64,000 nt of DNA, from positions 115,470 to 179,469 of the forward strand of contig JAENZE010000008.1 of NCBI GenBank assembly GCA_016841425.1, in the 5' to 3' direction. Position 1 is the first letter of the stretch. Each line of letters opens with the position of its first letter. Shown here in pieces: positions 45,210 to 54,540 of this stretch. Origin of the DNA: Syntrophomonas sp. (lineage in GTDB: Bacteria > Bacillota > Syntrophomonadia > Syntrophomonadales > Syntrophomonadaceae). Under the pieces are notes generated by a model. The model worked only from the letters and a program-made list of their open reading frames with translations. It had not been told where the DNA came from and searched no databases. The position numbers and the translations under genes are program-made.

Positions 45210-47120
45210 TTACTCAAAATCCGTGAAAACATGAGTATAGGCTTCCTTAATATAGTTAATCGGTATGATTTCGATTCCCGGCCAATTAACTGATAGATCT
45301 TCACGGTTTTCATATGGTATCATTATTTTCTTAATGCCGGCCTGCCTGGCAGCATAAATTTTTTCATGTAATCCACCTACCGGTTTGACTCGGCCCTGTA
45401 TAGATATCTCCCCGGTTACCGCGATATCCTGTCGGATAGGTTTTCCTTTTAGTGCACTCAATATGGCCAGGTATACAGCGGTTCCTGCAGAAGGTCCATC
45501 TACCTTACCGCCACCAATGAAATTAATATGCAAGTCAAAGTCATATATATTTTCTCCGAATTCGCTGCGGATTACTGAGGCTGCATTGAAAACAGAATCT
45601 CGGGCCATTGACCCAGCAGTATCATTAAAACGAACTCGGCCGTCGCCTTTGGGCTCAGATGGGAAAGCGACAGCTTCTATTTCCAGCAATCTTCCCCGGT
45701 AACCATAGGCACCCAAACCAAAGATTTTGCCTACTTCAGCTTCTTCAGAGGCTTTTTTATCAATATTAAGGGTTATTCTGCTGTTCTGTACAGCCTCATG
45801 CACTTCTTCTGGTCCAACTAATAGAACTTTTTCATCACTATTAACTGTATTTAGCGCAATTGAATAGGCATCAACCAATAATTTATTAGCGGCTCTACCG
45901 TCATCAGCGTAATCACTGATTAACTCTGGAACCCCTGCTCCTATAAGAATATTTAATTTCTGAGCCGAGATCTGGACGATATTTCTTATCTCTTCCGGGG
46001 TCAGTGGATCGAAAAATATTTCCATACAGCGTGATCTTAAAGCCGGGTTTATCTCTTCTGGACTTCGAGTTGTAGCACCAATCAGCACAAAATCTGCCGG
46101 CACCCCCTGCTCAAACATCTGCTTAATATACCTTGGTATACGTTCGTTATGAGGATCATAATAAGCCGATTCAAAGAAAACCCGTTTATCTTCTAATACC
46201 TTGAGGAATTTATTTTGTAAGGCAGGATCCATTTCTCCAATTTCATCTACAAACAGTATGCCTCCGTGGGCATCACTGACTAACCCAGGTTTTGGTTCGG
46301 GTATGCCATCGTCAGCCAGATCCTTCCGGGCTCCCTGATAAATCGGATCGTGGACTGAACCCAGAAGCGGATTAGTTGATTCCCGTGGATCCCAGCGCAG
46401 GGTGGTACCGTCTACTTCTATAAATGGTGCCTCTTTACTAAAACAGTTCTGATTTCTATCTTTGACTAATTCCAGAGCTAGTCTGGCACAACTGGTTTTC
46501 CCCACTCCAGGAGGACCATACAACAATATGTGCTGAGGGTAGGGAGTATTTAGTTTTGATACTAATGCCTTTACAGCCTTGTCTTGTCCTATAATTTCAT
46601 CAAAAACTGATGGTCTTAATATATCGAGTACTGATTTATTTAAATTTATATTTTCCATCTTCTCCAGCCGGCCTAGATTCTTGAGGGTTTGGGCATTTTC
46701 TGGCGAATTTTTCTGCTCCTTGAGTATCTGTAGTTTAATGTCCTGGAGATACTCATTATGCTTCTCATCCATTTTCTGCTGAATACTATTATGCAGTTCT
46801 TCTTCTATTTGCCGGCGAGTATATAATTCCGAAAAAATTTCTTCCAGCGCAGCCACTTCTATGGGTAGTTGGTCCGGACACAACAGTCCATTAATAGTTG
46901 GGTCCTCCAGCAGGATTCTGCGTAAGGCCAGAACTTTATCCTGAAGGGTATCGGAGTTCATAAGCTCTATAGCATCAAGTTTATTAGCTTTCAATACCAA
47001 TTCTTGCGTTCCATAAAATTGATGCAGTTTATCATATAAACTTTCTACTCGCCACTGCAGTTTATTATGCTTATCGTTTAACGCTGCCCTTCTTATGTCT
47101 CTTACATGGTAATGTTTCAC
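45210..47120 (-). CDS. lonC: LonC-type ATP-dependent protease
   Basis: This protein (636 residues) has a helical N-terminal region, an AAA+ module with Walker A GPPGVGKTS (about 202) and Walker B GGILFVDEIGEM. The C-terminal Lon protease domain has the Ser-Lys dyad in DGPSAGTA (about 540) and GGLHEKI (about 583). It resembles the LonB/LonC lineage of endospore formers (TIGR02903-like), not housekeeping LonA, which is longer and has a different N-domain. It follows rplI by 15 bp on the minus strand. A spore-related role is inferred from the family. Confidence 0.9.
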   Translation of the reverse strand: MKHYHVRDIRRAALNDKHNKLQWRVESLYDKLHQFYGTQELVLKANKLDAIELMNSDTLQDKVLALRRILLEDPTINGLLCPDQLPIEVAALEEIFSELYTRRQIEEELHNSIQQKMDEKHNEYLQDIKLQILKEQKNSPENAQTLKNLGRLEKMENINLNKSVLDILRPSVFDEIIGQDKAVKALVSKLNTPYPQHILLYGPPGVGKTSCARLALELVKDRNQNCFSKEAPFIEVDGTTLRWDPRESTNPLLGSVHDPIYQGARKDLADDGIPEPKPGLVSDAHGGILFVDEIGEMDPALQNKFLKVLEDKRVFFESAYYDPHNERIPRYIKQMFEQGVPADFVLIGATTRSPEEINPALRSRCMEIFFDPLTPEEIRNIVQISAQKLNILIGAGVPELISDYADDGRAANKLLVDAYSIALNTVNSDEKVLLVGPEEVHEAVQNSRITLNIDKKASEEAEVGKIFGLGAYGYRGRLLEIEAVAFPSEPKGDGRVRFNDTAGSMARDSVFNAASVIRSEFGENIYDFDLHINFIGGGKVDGPSAGTAVYLAILSALKGKPIRQDIAVTGEISIQGRVKPVGGLHEKIYAARQAGIKKIMIPYENREDLSVNWPGIEIIPINYIKEAYTHVFTDFE

Positions 47121-47135
47121 CGTTATCCCCCTAGT

Positions 47136-47582
47136 TTATTCAGCTGCAACTATTATCTGTATTTGGGCTTGAATTGATGGATATATTTTTAGTTTCGCTT
47201 CATAAGTACCCAGATGTTTGATAGGTTCCTTCAACTCTATCTTTTTCTTATCTATGGAGGTTCCATATTGTTTCTGCAGGGCTTCTGCTATTTCTTTAAC
47301 CGTTATGGCCCCAAACAGCTTATCACTTCCTCCGGTACGAGCCAGTAGTTTAATCGATTTGCCATTTAGCTTTTCCTGCAGTGCTCTGGCCGCGGCTTCT
47401 TCTTTTCCCTTGCGTTTTTGCTGTTTAAGATCCTTTTCCTGGGTCTCCTTTAGTCTGGTCTGGGTAGCTTCTACCGCCATGCCCTGGGGTATCAAATAAT
47501 TTCTGGCATAGCCATCGGATACTTCTTTAATTTCTCCTGTTGTTCCAAGCTTCTTAACATCTTTGATCAAAATAACTTTCAT
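47136..47582 (-). CDS. rplI: Ribosomal protein bL9
   Basis: bL9 is a two-domain protein that binds 23S rRNA near the L1 stalk. The N-terminal signature reads [18 protein letters not shown] and [12 protein letters not shown] long helix connects to the C-terminal domain (about 75-148). Its start overlaps the stop of the YybS-like gene (TAATG). The order rpsF-ssb-rpsR ... yybS-rplI matches Bacillus. Confidence 0.98.
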   Translation of the reverse strand: MKVILIKDVKKLGTTGEIKEVSDGYARNYLIPQGMAVEATQTRLKETQEKDLKQQKRKGKEEAAARALQEKLNGKSIKLLARTGGSDKLFGAITVKEIAEALQKQYGTSIDKKKIELKEPIKHLGTYEAKLKIYPSIQAQIQIIVAAE

Positions 47583-48544
47583 TATTTATCCTCCTGCCCC
47601 ATTCGTAGTCTCCGAAAATCAACCAGTGAATCGAATAATCCAATTATGCTTACGAATATAATAGCAGATAGCGGAAAGACCAATAGCAGAAAAATTAAAC
47701 CTATAGTCATAAGCATCCGGGTTGACCGCTTTTGTTCAGCCATTTTATATATTATGGTAGATAAGCCGTAATATATCGAGATTGGCACTATAACCCATAA
47801 AATGTTAGAGCCGGTATAGTATATATAATTTAGTTCATCTCTTCCCCATATCCATAAGCCCATTCCTGCAATAGCTATCCATACCAGATGCCAGGGCATA
47901 ACCTCTTCACGAAATGGTTTCTTTTTTAGACGCTCAATGTTTTGTTTTCGGCTTACATAAGAGGCAAAAAACAGCATTAAAAATACTGCTATAATTGCCT
48001 GATTGTAGAAAAGCGCCGGCAAATGCCTGGCGAAGGCAGAGGTAGTACGTTTTAATGTCATCTCAAAATCTGCCTGGCTTATCCCCATCTGTTCATATAT
48101 ATCAAATATACCCGTTTCTTCATAAACACGAATGCTCTCTGCAGCTGATTTGTTTAACTCTGTTTCTAACTCGTTAATCCCTATCCCCCCTGAGGTAAGA
48201 TATGAAAATATCAAAAAAACACTAACCCCCAGGACAGCTGTGATTACGCCCCTATGTTGTATTTGGTAATAATCCTTACTATTAAATAACAGCATAGTCA
48301 TGACGAGAGCGGATATACCGAAGAAAGACAGATAGATAATGAAACTGCTGGCCCCAGCCAGGACAAATAATATCAAAATATTACTAAAATATATGATAAG
48401 AATCTTATTAAAATCTAGATATAGTCCGGTCATAATTAACAGTGTACCCCATACTATGGCTGGAATAAGGGCTAACTGGGGTAATAATGCCATGGTTGTA
48501 CTGACTATGGCTGTGCTAAGAAGAAAATAAATGAATGCTGGCAA
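47582..48544 (-). CDS. DUF2232 / YybS-like membrane protein
   Basis: This protein of 320 residues has about eight membrane segments. A helical loop (about 120-165) contains [20 protein letters not shown]. YybS family members (DUF2232) are found upstream of rplI in Firmicutes, exactly as here; function is unknown. The start is TTG 48544, with AGAGGTGAC upstream. It overlaps rplI by one base. Confidence 0.85.
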   Translation of the reverse strand: MPAFIYFLLSTAIVSTTMALLPQLALIPAIVWGTLLIMTGLYLDFNKILIIYFSNILILFVLAGASSFIIYLSFFGISALVMTMLLFNSKDYYQIQHRGVITAVLGVSVFLIFSYLTSGGIGINELETELNKSAAESIRVYEETGIFDIYEQMGISQADFEMTLKRTTSAFARHLPALFYNQAIIAVFLMLFFASYVSRKQNIERLKKKPFREEVMPWHLVWIAIAGMGLWIWGRDELNYIYYTGSNILWVIVPISIYYGLSTIIYKMAEQKRSTRMLMTIGLIFLLLVFPLSAIIFVSIIGLFDSLVDFRRLRMGQEDK

Positions 48545-48548
48545 ATTG

Positions 48549-48863
48549 TCACCTCTTTCTGCTGCCCATATAAATCATTAACTGATTCATATCTTCATAC
48601 CACTGATCTTTCTCATCAGATTCTATCATCCCGGTTTGAAGTTTCTTCCTGGCCAGAAGATCTATGGTATGGAAGTCTAAACCTAGTTTTCTTCCCAGAA
48701 TATAAGTAATCATTATTATTGACGCTAGCGCGTCACTGGTATTTGCAGCATCTGCTTTCAGCAACGCTTTGAAGAGTGTGCCTACTGCTTCTACCAGTTC
48801 TGCTTTAAGCGACTCGGTCATCTTCAGATTGCTGGCAAATAATACATCGTTCTTCTTCCTCAA
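48549..48863 (-). CDS. MazG-like family protein
   Basis: This small helical protein (about 104-109 residues) belongs to the MazG-like group found near yybS and rplI in Clostridia. It contains LKAELVEAVGTLFKALLKAD and ASIIMITYILGRKLGLDF. The Glu-rich metal sites of true MazG pyrophosphatases are not complete, so catalysis is doubtful. I prefer TTG 48863, which follows GGGGGTGG; ATG 48878 is an alternative. It ends 5 bp before the YybS-like gene. Confidence 0.75.
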   Translation of the reverse strand: MRKKNDVLFASNLKMTESLKAELVEAVGTLFKALLKADAANTSDALASIIMITYILGRKLGLDFHTIDLLARKKLQTGMIESDEKDQWYEDMNQLMIYMGSRKR

Positions 48864-49358
48864 GCTTACCACCCCCATTTACTTCTTCTCTTTAATTCCA
48901 TTAATTTCCTGCCCCGGGAGTGGACAAAAGGATAAGACATCAGGTAAATAAGAGGCGCCAAGCGAGGACAGAAGAAGCCCGCTCAGTCAACGTACTCAGG
49001 TACGCCTCAATCGCGGGCTTCCTTGTTTTTTCGAGCGCAGTGAGCCCAAACTATAGTCCTGTGAGGGCTTTTCTAATGCCTTGATTTTCATTTCTTTATT
49101 ATTTCGAGCATAGCGAGTCCAAATTGCAACCTTAATCATCTGTGAGCATTGCGAACATAAATTGTGGTGCTGTAAGTGCAACCTTAATCATCTGTGAGCA
49201 TTGCGAACACAAATTGTAGTACTGTAAGTGCATCCTGATTTGTACCGCAATGAAATGCAGGTACATCAGTAGTCCCGCTTTGGCGGGGTGGTCCTCGAAG
49301 TGGGCTTCTGTCATCGGCCTGTTTTGCCGAGTTATCTTCGATAACCTGAAGCCTTGTT
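48864..49358. repeat. 480-bp intergenic block of modular repeats
   Basis: There is no gene. A 52-bp unit (TGCAACCTTAATCATCTGTG, GAGCATTGCGAAC, AAATTGT, TACTGTAAG) occurs at 49125 and 49177. A third start at 49229 leads into GTACCGCAATGAAATGCAGGTAC and CCCGCTTTGGCGGGG hairpins. The same modules recur at 55.5 kb and 63.8 kb. A large hairpin lies at 48974-49021. Confidence 0.8.
48974..49021. terminator. Double hairpin between rpsR and the MazG-like gene
   Basis: GAAGCCCGC and GCGGGCTTC form a perfect 9-bp stem enclosing a second hairpin (CGTAC-tcag-GTACG). On the plus strand it is followed by CTTGTTTTTT; the minus-strand tail is TTCTTCTG. It may attenuate transcription from rpsR into the downstream genes. 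Confidence 0.5.
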
Positions 49359-49583
49359 TTATTCGGCTGTATATGGCAGCAATGCCATGGTTCTGGCTCT
49401 CTTTATTGCTACGGTAATCTGCCGCTGGTGTTGAGCACAGTTGCCGGTTATTCTCCGCGGTAGTATTTTTCCTCTCTCGGTTATATACCGACGCAACTTG
49501 GGGATTTCCTTGTAATTTATGTGTTCAATTTTGTCTGCGCAAAAGTTGCACTGACGCCTTTTTTTGCGTTTATCTCTTTTCAA
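49359..49583 (-). CDS. rpsR: Ribosomal protein bS18
   Basis: This small-subunit protein of 74 residues pairs with bS6. It carries [10 protein letters not shown] and a later CAQH, giving a Cys-rich, zinc-binding form, and the conserved [24 protein letters not shown] core. It is the third gene of the rpsF-ssb-rpsR operon. Confidence 0.97.
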   Translation of the reverse strand: MKRDKRKKRRQCNFCADKIEHINYKEIPKLRRYITERGKILPRRITGNCAQHQRQITVAIKRARTMALLPYTAE

Positions 49584-49601
49584 GCTCTTTTCCCTCCTCT
49601 A

Positions 49602-50048
49602 TTAGAAAGGTATTTCATCTTCCTCGTTTTGATCCACTATGTCTATGTCGGTAAGATTAACTTCCCGACCAAATTTTCCCCAATCATCTGCAGAGCCTTT
49701 TGCTGAACTGGCAGGAACAGAACTGGTGTTACTGCTCGTCCCCCCCTTGTCCAGAAATTTCACCTCTTCGGCTACTACTTCACTTACTCGCCGACGCTGT
49801 CCGTCCTGGGTCTCATAGCTGCGTATCTGCAGTCTTCCTTCAACTGCTACCAGTCGGCCTTTGCCCAGGTAATTAGCACAATTTTCAGCTGGCTTATTCC
49901 AGACTACAATTGGAATAAAGTCAGCTTCGTCCCTTTTAAATTTTCGGTTTACTGCTACGGTAAAAGAAGCTACTGCTGTGCCGTTTTGTGTATATCTTAA
50001 TTCTGGATCCTGAGTGAGACGCCCGATTAATATAACCCTATTTAACAA
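49602..50048 (-). CDS. ssb: Single-stranded DNA-binding protein
   Basis: SSB protects single-stranded DNA and recruits repair and replication partners. The OB-fold (residues 1-110) opens [22 protein letters not shown] flexible Ser-rich linker leads to the acidic tail ending DEIPF, the protein-interaction tip. The start is TTG 50048, with GGGAGG about 10 bases upstream. It lies between rpsF and rpsR as in most Firmicutes. Confidence 0.97.
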   Translation of the reverse strand: MLNRVILIGRLTQDPELRYTQNGTAVASFTVAVNRKFKRDEADFIPIVVWNKPAENCANYLGKGRLVAVEGRLQIRSYETQDGQRRRVSEVVAEEVKFLDKGGTSSNTSSVPASSAKGSADDWGKFGREVNLTDIDIVDQNEEDEIPF

Positions 50049-50083
50049 ATCCAGCTTACCTCCCGTTCAGGTTTTGTACTAGA

Positions 50084-50374
50084 CTACTCTTCCAAGCGGA
50101 TGATCATATGGCGCAAAAACTTATCTGAGATTTTTATTACCCGGTCTAATTCATTAATAGTTTCAGTCTCTCCGTTAAAATGCCAGACGGAATATATCCC
50201 TTCGGAGTAATCCTGAATGCTGTATGCCAATCTCTTTTTTCCCCAGCCTTCCAGTTCTTTTGTGAATTCACCACCAAAGTCAGCAATTATTTTTTGCAGT
50301 CTTTCTTTGGCTTCCGTAAATTCTTCTTCAGAAAGATCTGGCTTGAGGATGAACATCATCTCATATGTGCGCAT
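50084..50374 (-). CDS. rpsF: Ribosomal protein bS6
   Basis: This 96-residue small-subunit protein forms a pair with bS18. The family opening MRTYEMMFILKPDLSEEE and KRLAYSIQDYSEGIY are visible. GGAGGAGGTG precedes the ATG. It is the first gene of the rpsF-ssb-rpsR operon, with a strong promoter and a hairpin leader upstream. Confidence 0.97.
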   Translation of the reverse strand: MRTYEMMFILKPDLSEEEFTEAKERLQKIIADFGGEFTKELEGWGKKRLAYSIQDYSEGIYSVWHFNGETETINELDRVIKISDKFLRHMIIRLEE

Positions 50375-50385
50375 CGTTACACCTC

Positions 50386-50445
50386 CTCCCTATGGACTAG
50401 CCCTAAAGAAGGGCTTTAGGCTCCGATTTTATCGGAGCAGGGACT
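50386..50445 (-). promoter_or_regulatory. Hairpin leader of the rpsF operon
   Basis: Two hairpins lie in the 5' leader: GCTCCGAT-aaa-ATCGGAGC (50420-50438) and a CTAAAG/CTTTAG pairing with inner GCCC/GGGC (50401-50420). The bS6:bS18 complex represses its own operon in many bacteria by binding a leader hairpin; whether this leader fits that motif was not tested. Confidence 0.5.
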
Positions 50446-50452
50446 TCCAAAT

Positions 50453-50481
50453 ATTATACCAGTATAAATCTGCTATGGCAA
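50453..50481 (-). promoter_or_regulatory. SigmaA promoter of the rpsF operon
   Basis: On the minus strand TTGCCA (50481-50476), a 17-bp spacer and TATAAT (50458-50453), with the TGG extension before the -10. This is one of the best promoters in the window. Confidence 0.8.
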
Positions 50482-50489
50482 GACTTCTG

Positions 50490-50708
50490 CTAGAGGTGGC
50501 CTTTAATCAGCAGACTATTTAGTTCAGATATAGGTTTTTCAATTATAAACGTATTATTAAATAGAGCTTTTAAGACTGCTATCGGTTCCTCATGTTCATT
50601 GTTCTTAATTGCTATGATGCAGAATTTGTCGGTACGAGGCATGTTTTTAACAGTAACCAAATCTCCGGTGGAAAATTTAGGGTAGCCCTCTGGTTTTCTT
50701 GTGGTCAT
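50490..50708 (-). CDS. Small uncharacterised protein, 72 residues
   Basis: No family is recognised. The sequence FSTGDLVTVKNMPRTDKFCIIAI followed by AVLKALFNNTFIIEKPISEL looks like a small beta-barrel (SH3/KOW-like) fold. GGGGAAGGAGAAA precedes the ATG, so translation is likely. It lies between the DUF951 gene and the rpsF promoter. Confidence 0.65.
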   Translation of the reverse strand: MTTRKPEGYPKFSTGDLVTVKNMPRTDKFCIIAIKNNEHEEPIAVLKALFNNTFIIEKPISELNSLLIKGHL

Positions 50709-50787
50709 TTTCTCCTTCCCCTTTCAAGGTAGAATCCCCCTGATAGCATGCTATGCAGCAGAAGAGGAAGTTGTTAACAGTAATGTA

Positions 50788-50973
50788 TTATTTCTCTACC
50801 CGAAGCATCCGTTTCTCAAACTGTAATCGAGGCAGCATTACTATACGCCCGCAACCCTGGCACTTAATCTTGATATCCGCCCCCATACGAGTAATTTCCC
50901 AGTGATAGCTTCCACAGGGATGTTTCTTTTTCATGCGCACGATATCACCTAATTCAAATACTTTTCTCTGCAT
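50788..50973 (-). CDS. DUF951-family protein
   Basis: This 61-residue protein has the full family pattern: FELGDIVRMKKKHPCGSYHWEITRMGADIKIKC, QGCGRIVMLPR. Family members are small, conserved in Firmicutes and often near rpsF/ychF-region genes; function is unknown. The Cys residues (HPCG, KCQGC) may bind a metal. GGGGGG precedes the ATG. Confidence 0.88.
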   Translation of the reverse strand: MQRKVFELGDIVRMKKKHPCGSYHWEITRMGADIKIKCQGCGRIVMLPRLQFEKRMLRVEK

Positions 50974-50998
50974 CTTACCCCCCTGATTCAGACCAAAC

Positions 50999-52039
50999 TC
51001 AGAAATTCCTAATCCGGATAGGCTTAAACCCCTTATTTAATACTCGCCCCACCATAAAACAGGTGCACTGCCTTTGCTCCATGGCTTTCTGTAGCGCTTC
51101 CGCCTTATCCTCAGCTACAGATATTAATAATCCCCCGGCAGTTTCCGGGGAAAACAAGATATCCAGAACCGCCCTATCGACATCTTCATCACTAGCAAAT
51201 TTGTCCTGTAAATAGCTGCGATTTTTGTAGGCTCCTCCAGGAATTAGTCCCATTTGAGCGTATTCCAGAGATCCCTGCATTATCTTCACCTTATCGGCAT
51301 ATAGTTCAATTTCTACCTGGCTTCCTGCCGACATTTCATGAAGATGTCCTACCATCCCAAATCCAGTAACATCAGTAAGAGCATGTGCCCCCACTTTTCC
51401 GACGGCTTCTGCAGCATTATTGTTTAACATGGTCATCCATTTAATTCCTTCTTGATAAGAAGAAGTTGATATCATCCCGGCTTTTATAGCGGTAGCTAGT
51501 ATGCCATTCCCAATAGGTTTAGTTAAAAACAGCACATCTGATGGCTGGGCTCCGGCATTTCCTATTACCTTTTCTGGATGAACCAGGCCAGTAACCGCCA
51601 ATCCGTATTTTGGCTCCTTATCATCAATGGTATGCCCCCCTACCAGTAATGCACCAGCTTCTTTTATTTTAGATAATCCACCATCCAATATGCTTCGTAA
51701 AACACTCAAGTCCTCACAGGCTGGAAAGCAGACGATATTCATAGCTAGCAGCGGCTTTCCCCCCATAGCATACACATCATTGATAGCATTAACAGCTGCA
51801 ATTTGCCCGAAAAGATAAGGATCGTCCACCATAGGGGTAAAAAAATCCAGCGTCTGAATAACTGCCTGTTCGCTATTTAACCTGAAAACCCCGGCATCAT
51901 CCCGGGTATCTATCCCAATCAACAAATCCGGGTGTTGTGGAGGCTTAAAGTCCAACAATACTTTTTCCAGGGCCCCTGGATCGATCTTCGCCGCTCACCC
52001 GGCAGCTCTGACCATTTGTGTTAATCTGATCTTCTCCAT
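50999..52039 (-). CDS. selD: Selenophosphate synthetase, Sec-containing (in-frame UGA)
   Basis: SelD makes selenophosphate, the selenium donor for Sec-tRNA. The obvious open frame begins at 51958, but the minus strand upstream reads MEKIRLTQMVRAAG-U-AAKIDPGALEKVL, continuous with it if the TGA at 51997-51995 is selenocysteine (residue 15). That is the known Sec/Cys position of SelD in the GUxAKI-type loop. Later motifs include GIDTRDDAGV and VGGHTIDDKEPKYGLAVTGL. ATG 52039 has GGAGGGGAGG upstream; full length is 346 residues. The gene cluster with selA, selB and tRNA-Sec supports it. Confidence 0.93.
51960..51997 (-). promoter_or_regulatory. Sec UGA codon and bacterial SECIS hairpin in selD
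   Basis: Fourteen bases after the TGA (51997-51995) comes TCCAGG-ggc-CCTGGA, a perfect 6-bp stem with a short GC-rich loop (about 51967-51981). Its spacing fits bacterial SECIS elements read by SelB. Confidence 0.7.
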
Positions 52040-52140
52040 AACTGACTGCCTCCCCTCCTTATCCCAAATTCTATTTTTATTCCCTGCCGGCAGCTATTTA
52101 ATAGTGGTCATTATTCAGGTCGGTAATCTGTTAAGGTTTG

Positions 52141-53526
52141 CTAAAAGGACTGCATAAATGCCCGGTAAGCTTTATAGGACATATAAACGTCAACTTTACT
52201 TACTATTTCAAAGGGGGAATGCATTCCCATTACCGCTACTCCACAGTCTACCACTTCCATGCCATAGTATGCCATGTACTGAGCAACCGTGCCACCTCCG
52301 CCAATATCTACTTTACCAAGCTCACCCACCTGCCAGGAAACTTTTTCCTCCTCAAACAGTCTCCTGATTTTTCCCAAAAACTCAGGGTTAGCATCACTTG
52401 ACTCTGCCTTGCCGCGGGATCCGGTAAATTTTGTTAATACTACACCCCTTGTCAAATAGCTGCAGTTTCTCTTTTCAAAAACATCCGGGTAATTAGGATC
52501 TACTGCAGCATTGACATCAGCCGATAATGCACAGGATCTACCCAAACATCGCCTTATATCAAGATAGTTATTCTTGCCGGCTAGATTCATCAGTTCTATT
52601 ACTATATTTTCAATTACCAGAGAGTGCAGACCAGTATTTCCTACACTGCCAATTTCTTCTTTATCGGCAAAAAGACACATAGCAGTTTTATTTGGATCCT
52701 TCACTTCAAGAATTGCTCGAAGGGAAGCATATGCACTTACCCGGTCGTCTTGTCCATAAGCACCAATCATGCTTCGGTCCAGACCTACCTCGCGGGCCTG
52801 GAAAGCTGGAACCAATTCGAGTTCTGCACTGGTGAGATCTTCTTCTTCTATATCGTACTGATCTTTTAGTATTTTCACAATATAGGTTTTTACCGGGTTT
52901 TTTTCATCTTTATCCAGAGGGATGCTTCCTGCCAGGGCATTTAGCCCTTCACCGCTAATAGCTTCGGACATCTTTTTCTCCATTTGCTCCTTGGCCAGAT
53001 GGGGAAGTAGATCAGATATTGTCAGTACCGGATCTTCTGGCTTTTCTCCAACCACGATGTTCACTATCTGCCCGTCTTTCTTGACTACTACTCCATGTAT
53101 AGCCAAAGGAATAGCTAACCACTGATATTTTTTTATCCCTCCATAATAATGAGTTTTTAATAGTGCCAACCCATCTTCTTCATAAAGGGGCCTGACCTTG
53201 AGATCTAAACGGGGAGAGTCTATATGAGAAGCTACGATATTAATCCCGTTTTCTATTGGGTCCTTGCCCACGACTACCAGGGCACATATTTTACCCTTTT
53301 CTTTGATGACTATTTTCTGCCCCGCTTTAAGTTGCTGACATTCTTCTATGGGCATGAACCCATGATTTCTGGCTGTTTGATAAATATACTCTATGGCTTC
53401 CCGTTCGGTTTTGCCCTGGTTTAAAAAATTAAGATACGGTTGGGTAAAGTTTTGTACCACTTCTAATTCTTCAGGAAGCAGTACTGTCCATGAATTTCTT
53501 TCCAGTTGGTCTGTTTTATCCATCAA
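52141..53526 (-). CDS. M18-family aminopeptidase
   Basis: This 461-residue metallo-aminopeptidase has a dinuclear zinc centre. Visible motifs are IVASHIDSPRLDLK (first His and Asp-type ligand), GAYGQDDRVSAYASL (bridging Asp), ADKEEIGSVGNTG (catalytic and ligand Glu) and HSPFEIVSKVDV (final His). M18 enzymes cut N-terminal residues in the cytoplasm. It stands alone between selD and cvpA on the same strand, with gaps of 100 and 160 bp. Confidence 0.92.
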   Translation of the reverse strand: MMDKTDQLERNSWTVLLPEELEVVQNFTQPYLNFLNQGKTEREAIEYIYQTARNHGFMPIEECQQLKAGQKIVIKEKGKICALVVVGKDPIENGINIVASHIDSPRLDLKVRPLYEEDGLALLKTHYYGGIKKYQWLAIPLAIHGVVVKKDGQIVNIVVGEKPEDPVLTISDLLPHLAKEQMEKKMSEAISGEGLNALAGSIPLDKDEKNPVKTYIVKILKDQYDIEEEDLTSAELELVPAFQAREVGLDRSMIGAYGQDDRVSAYASLRAILEVKDPNKTAMCLFADKEEIGSVGNTGLHSLVIENIVIELMNLAGKNNYLDIRRCLGRSCALSADVNAAVDPNYPDVFEKRNCSYLTRGVVLTKFTGSRGKAESSDANPEFLGKIRRLFEEEKVSWQVGELGKVDIGGGGTVAQYMAYYGMEVVDCGVAVMGMHSPFEIVSKVDVYMSYKAYRAFMQSF

Positions 53527-53685
53527 TATTTGAACCTCCTTATGTGCTCAGCATAGCTGGTTAATCAGCTTGCTGTTATTCCAAAGTTAATACTATCTTA
53601 CCCCGCTCTGATATTATTTAAATACCCACTTTATTTGCAGGTGCTTTTATATCAGCTATGTACATATATATAATACAAATGTGGA

Positions 53686-54309
53686 TTAAGTAGTGATTCC
53701 GGCTAGTTCTTTCAACATACTGTAAGTATGCAGCATATAGGAAGCAGTTATAGATTTGTCCAGAGTGTCCGCTACCAGCAGTATAGTATAAAACCCCATA
53801 CCCGAGGCCAGGTCCAGGGCTGGATATATTAGCCCCAACATAATAGTTAAGATAATCAAGTTCTTAACCACTTCTAATGTCAATCCCATCAGGCGGTTAA
53901 TTGACGACAGCCAGCCCCAGGAAAATAGATTATCCAGGCCTGACCACAGCATTTGAAAGATTTTACTGCCCAAGAGGAAAATAGCCATAAAGGACACAGC
54001 AATGATTAAAAGGTATGCCAGATAGTGGGCAGCATCTTCAAAGTTCATTCCATTAATTAAGCTAGTGCTTGGCATGTTTAGCACTGTAAGTGGTATTTTG
54101 CTTCTTATCACTTCGCTAAGAGCAGTAATTATGCCATAATATTCCTGCAGGTAGGAGGCAAGGTTGTCATAGTAAATAACTGCCAGCAATATTCCTGCAA
54201 TAAGGCTAATGATATTGCCAACCGCATTAAAAAATCCTTTATTAAACCCGGATACTGCACTTAGTACCAAGATAGCAATAACAAAATAATCAAACGCATT
54301 CAATTCCAT
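53686..54309 (-). CDS. CvpA-family membrane protein
   Basis: This 207-residue protein has four to five membrane segments and the CvpA opening NAFDYFVIAILVLSAVSGFNKGF. CvpA proteins are broadly conserved; roles in envelope integrity and export of colicin V have been described. A -10-like TATAAT lies at 54346-54341 on the minus strand, about 32 bp upstream of the start. It appears monocistronic. Confidence 0.85.
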   Translation of the reverse strand: MELNAFDYFVIAILVLSAVSGFNKGFFNAVGNIISLIAGILLAVIYYDNLASYLQEYYGIITALSEVIRSKIPLTVLNMPSTSLINGMNFEDAAHYLAYLLIIAVSFMAIFLLGSKIFQMLWSGLDNLFSWGWLSSINRLMGLTLEVVKNLIILTIMLGLIYPALDLASGMGFYTILLVADTLDKSITASYMLHTYSMLKELAGITT

Positions 54310-54467
54310 TAAGCATTGTCTCCATAAATAAATTAAGATAATTATAACATAGTGAATTGATTTTAGATTTATATTCCTACCGGCTGGAAGGAGAACCCTG
54401 GGACTGTTTGCACAGGGCTAATCATCAATAAACTGAAGCGTGGATGGTCTTTTTTTGTAGACTGGTC

Positions 54468-54496
54468 TTGACAGTAATCCAACTGCCTGCTATTTT
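54468..54496 (+). promoter_or_regulatory. Promoter of the TVP38-like gene
   Basis: TTGACA (54468-54473), a 17-bp spacer and TATTTT (54491-54496); the -35 is perfect. The expected start near 54503 leaves room for the ribosome site at 54527-54535 and a CTG start at 54541. Confidence 0.6.
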
Positions 54497-54540
54497 TTAG
54501 ATAGAGGTATCCATATTTTTCCATTTGAGGAGGGGTCCCC

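Noticed and set aside
48996..49314. Two 60-residue frames near 49.1 kb
   Set aside because: They lie entirely in the 52-bp repeats and repeat the same peptide, so they are by-products of the repeat sequence.
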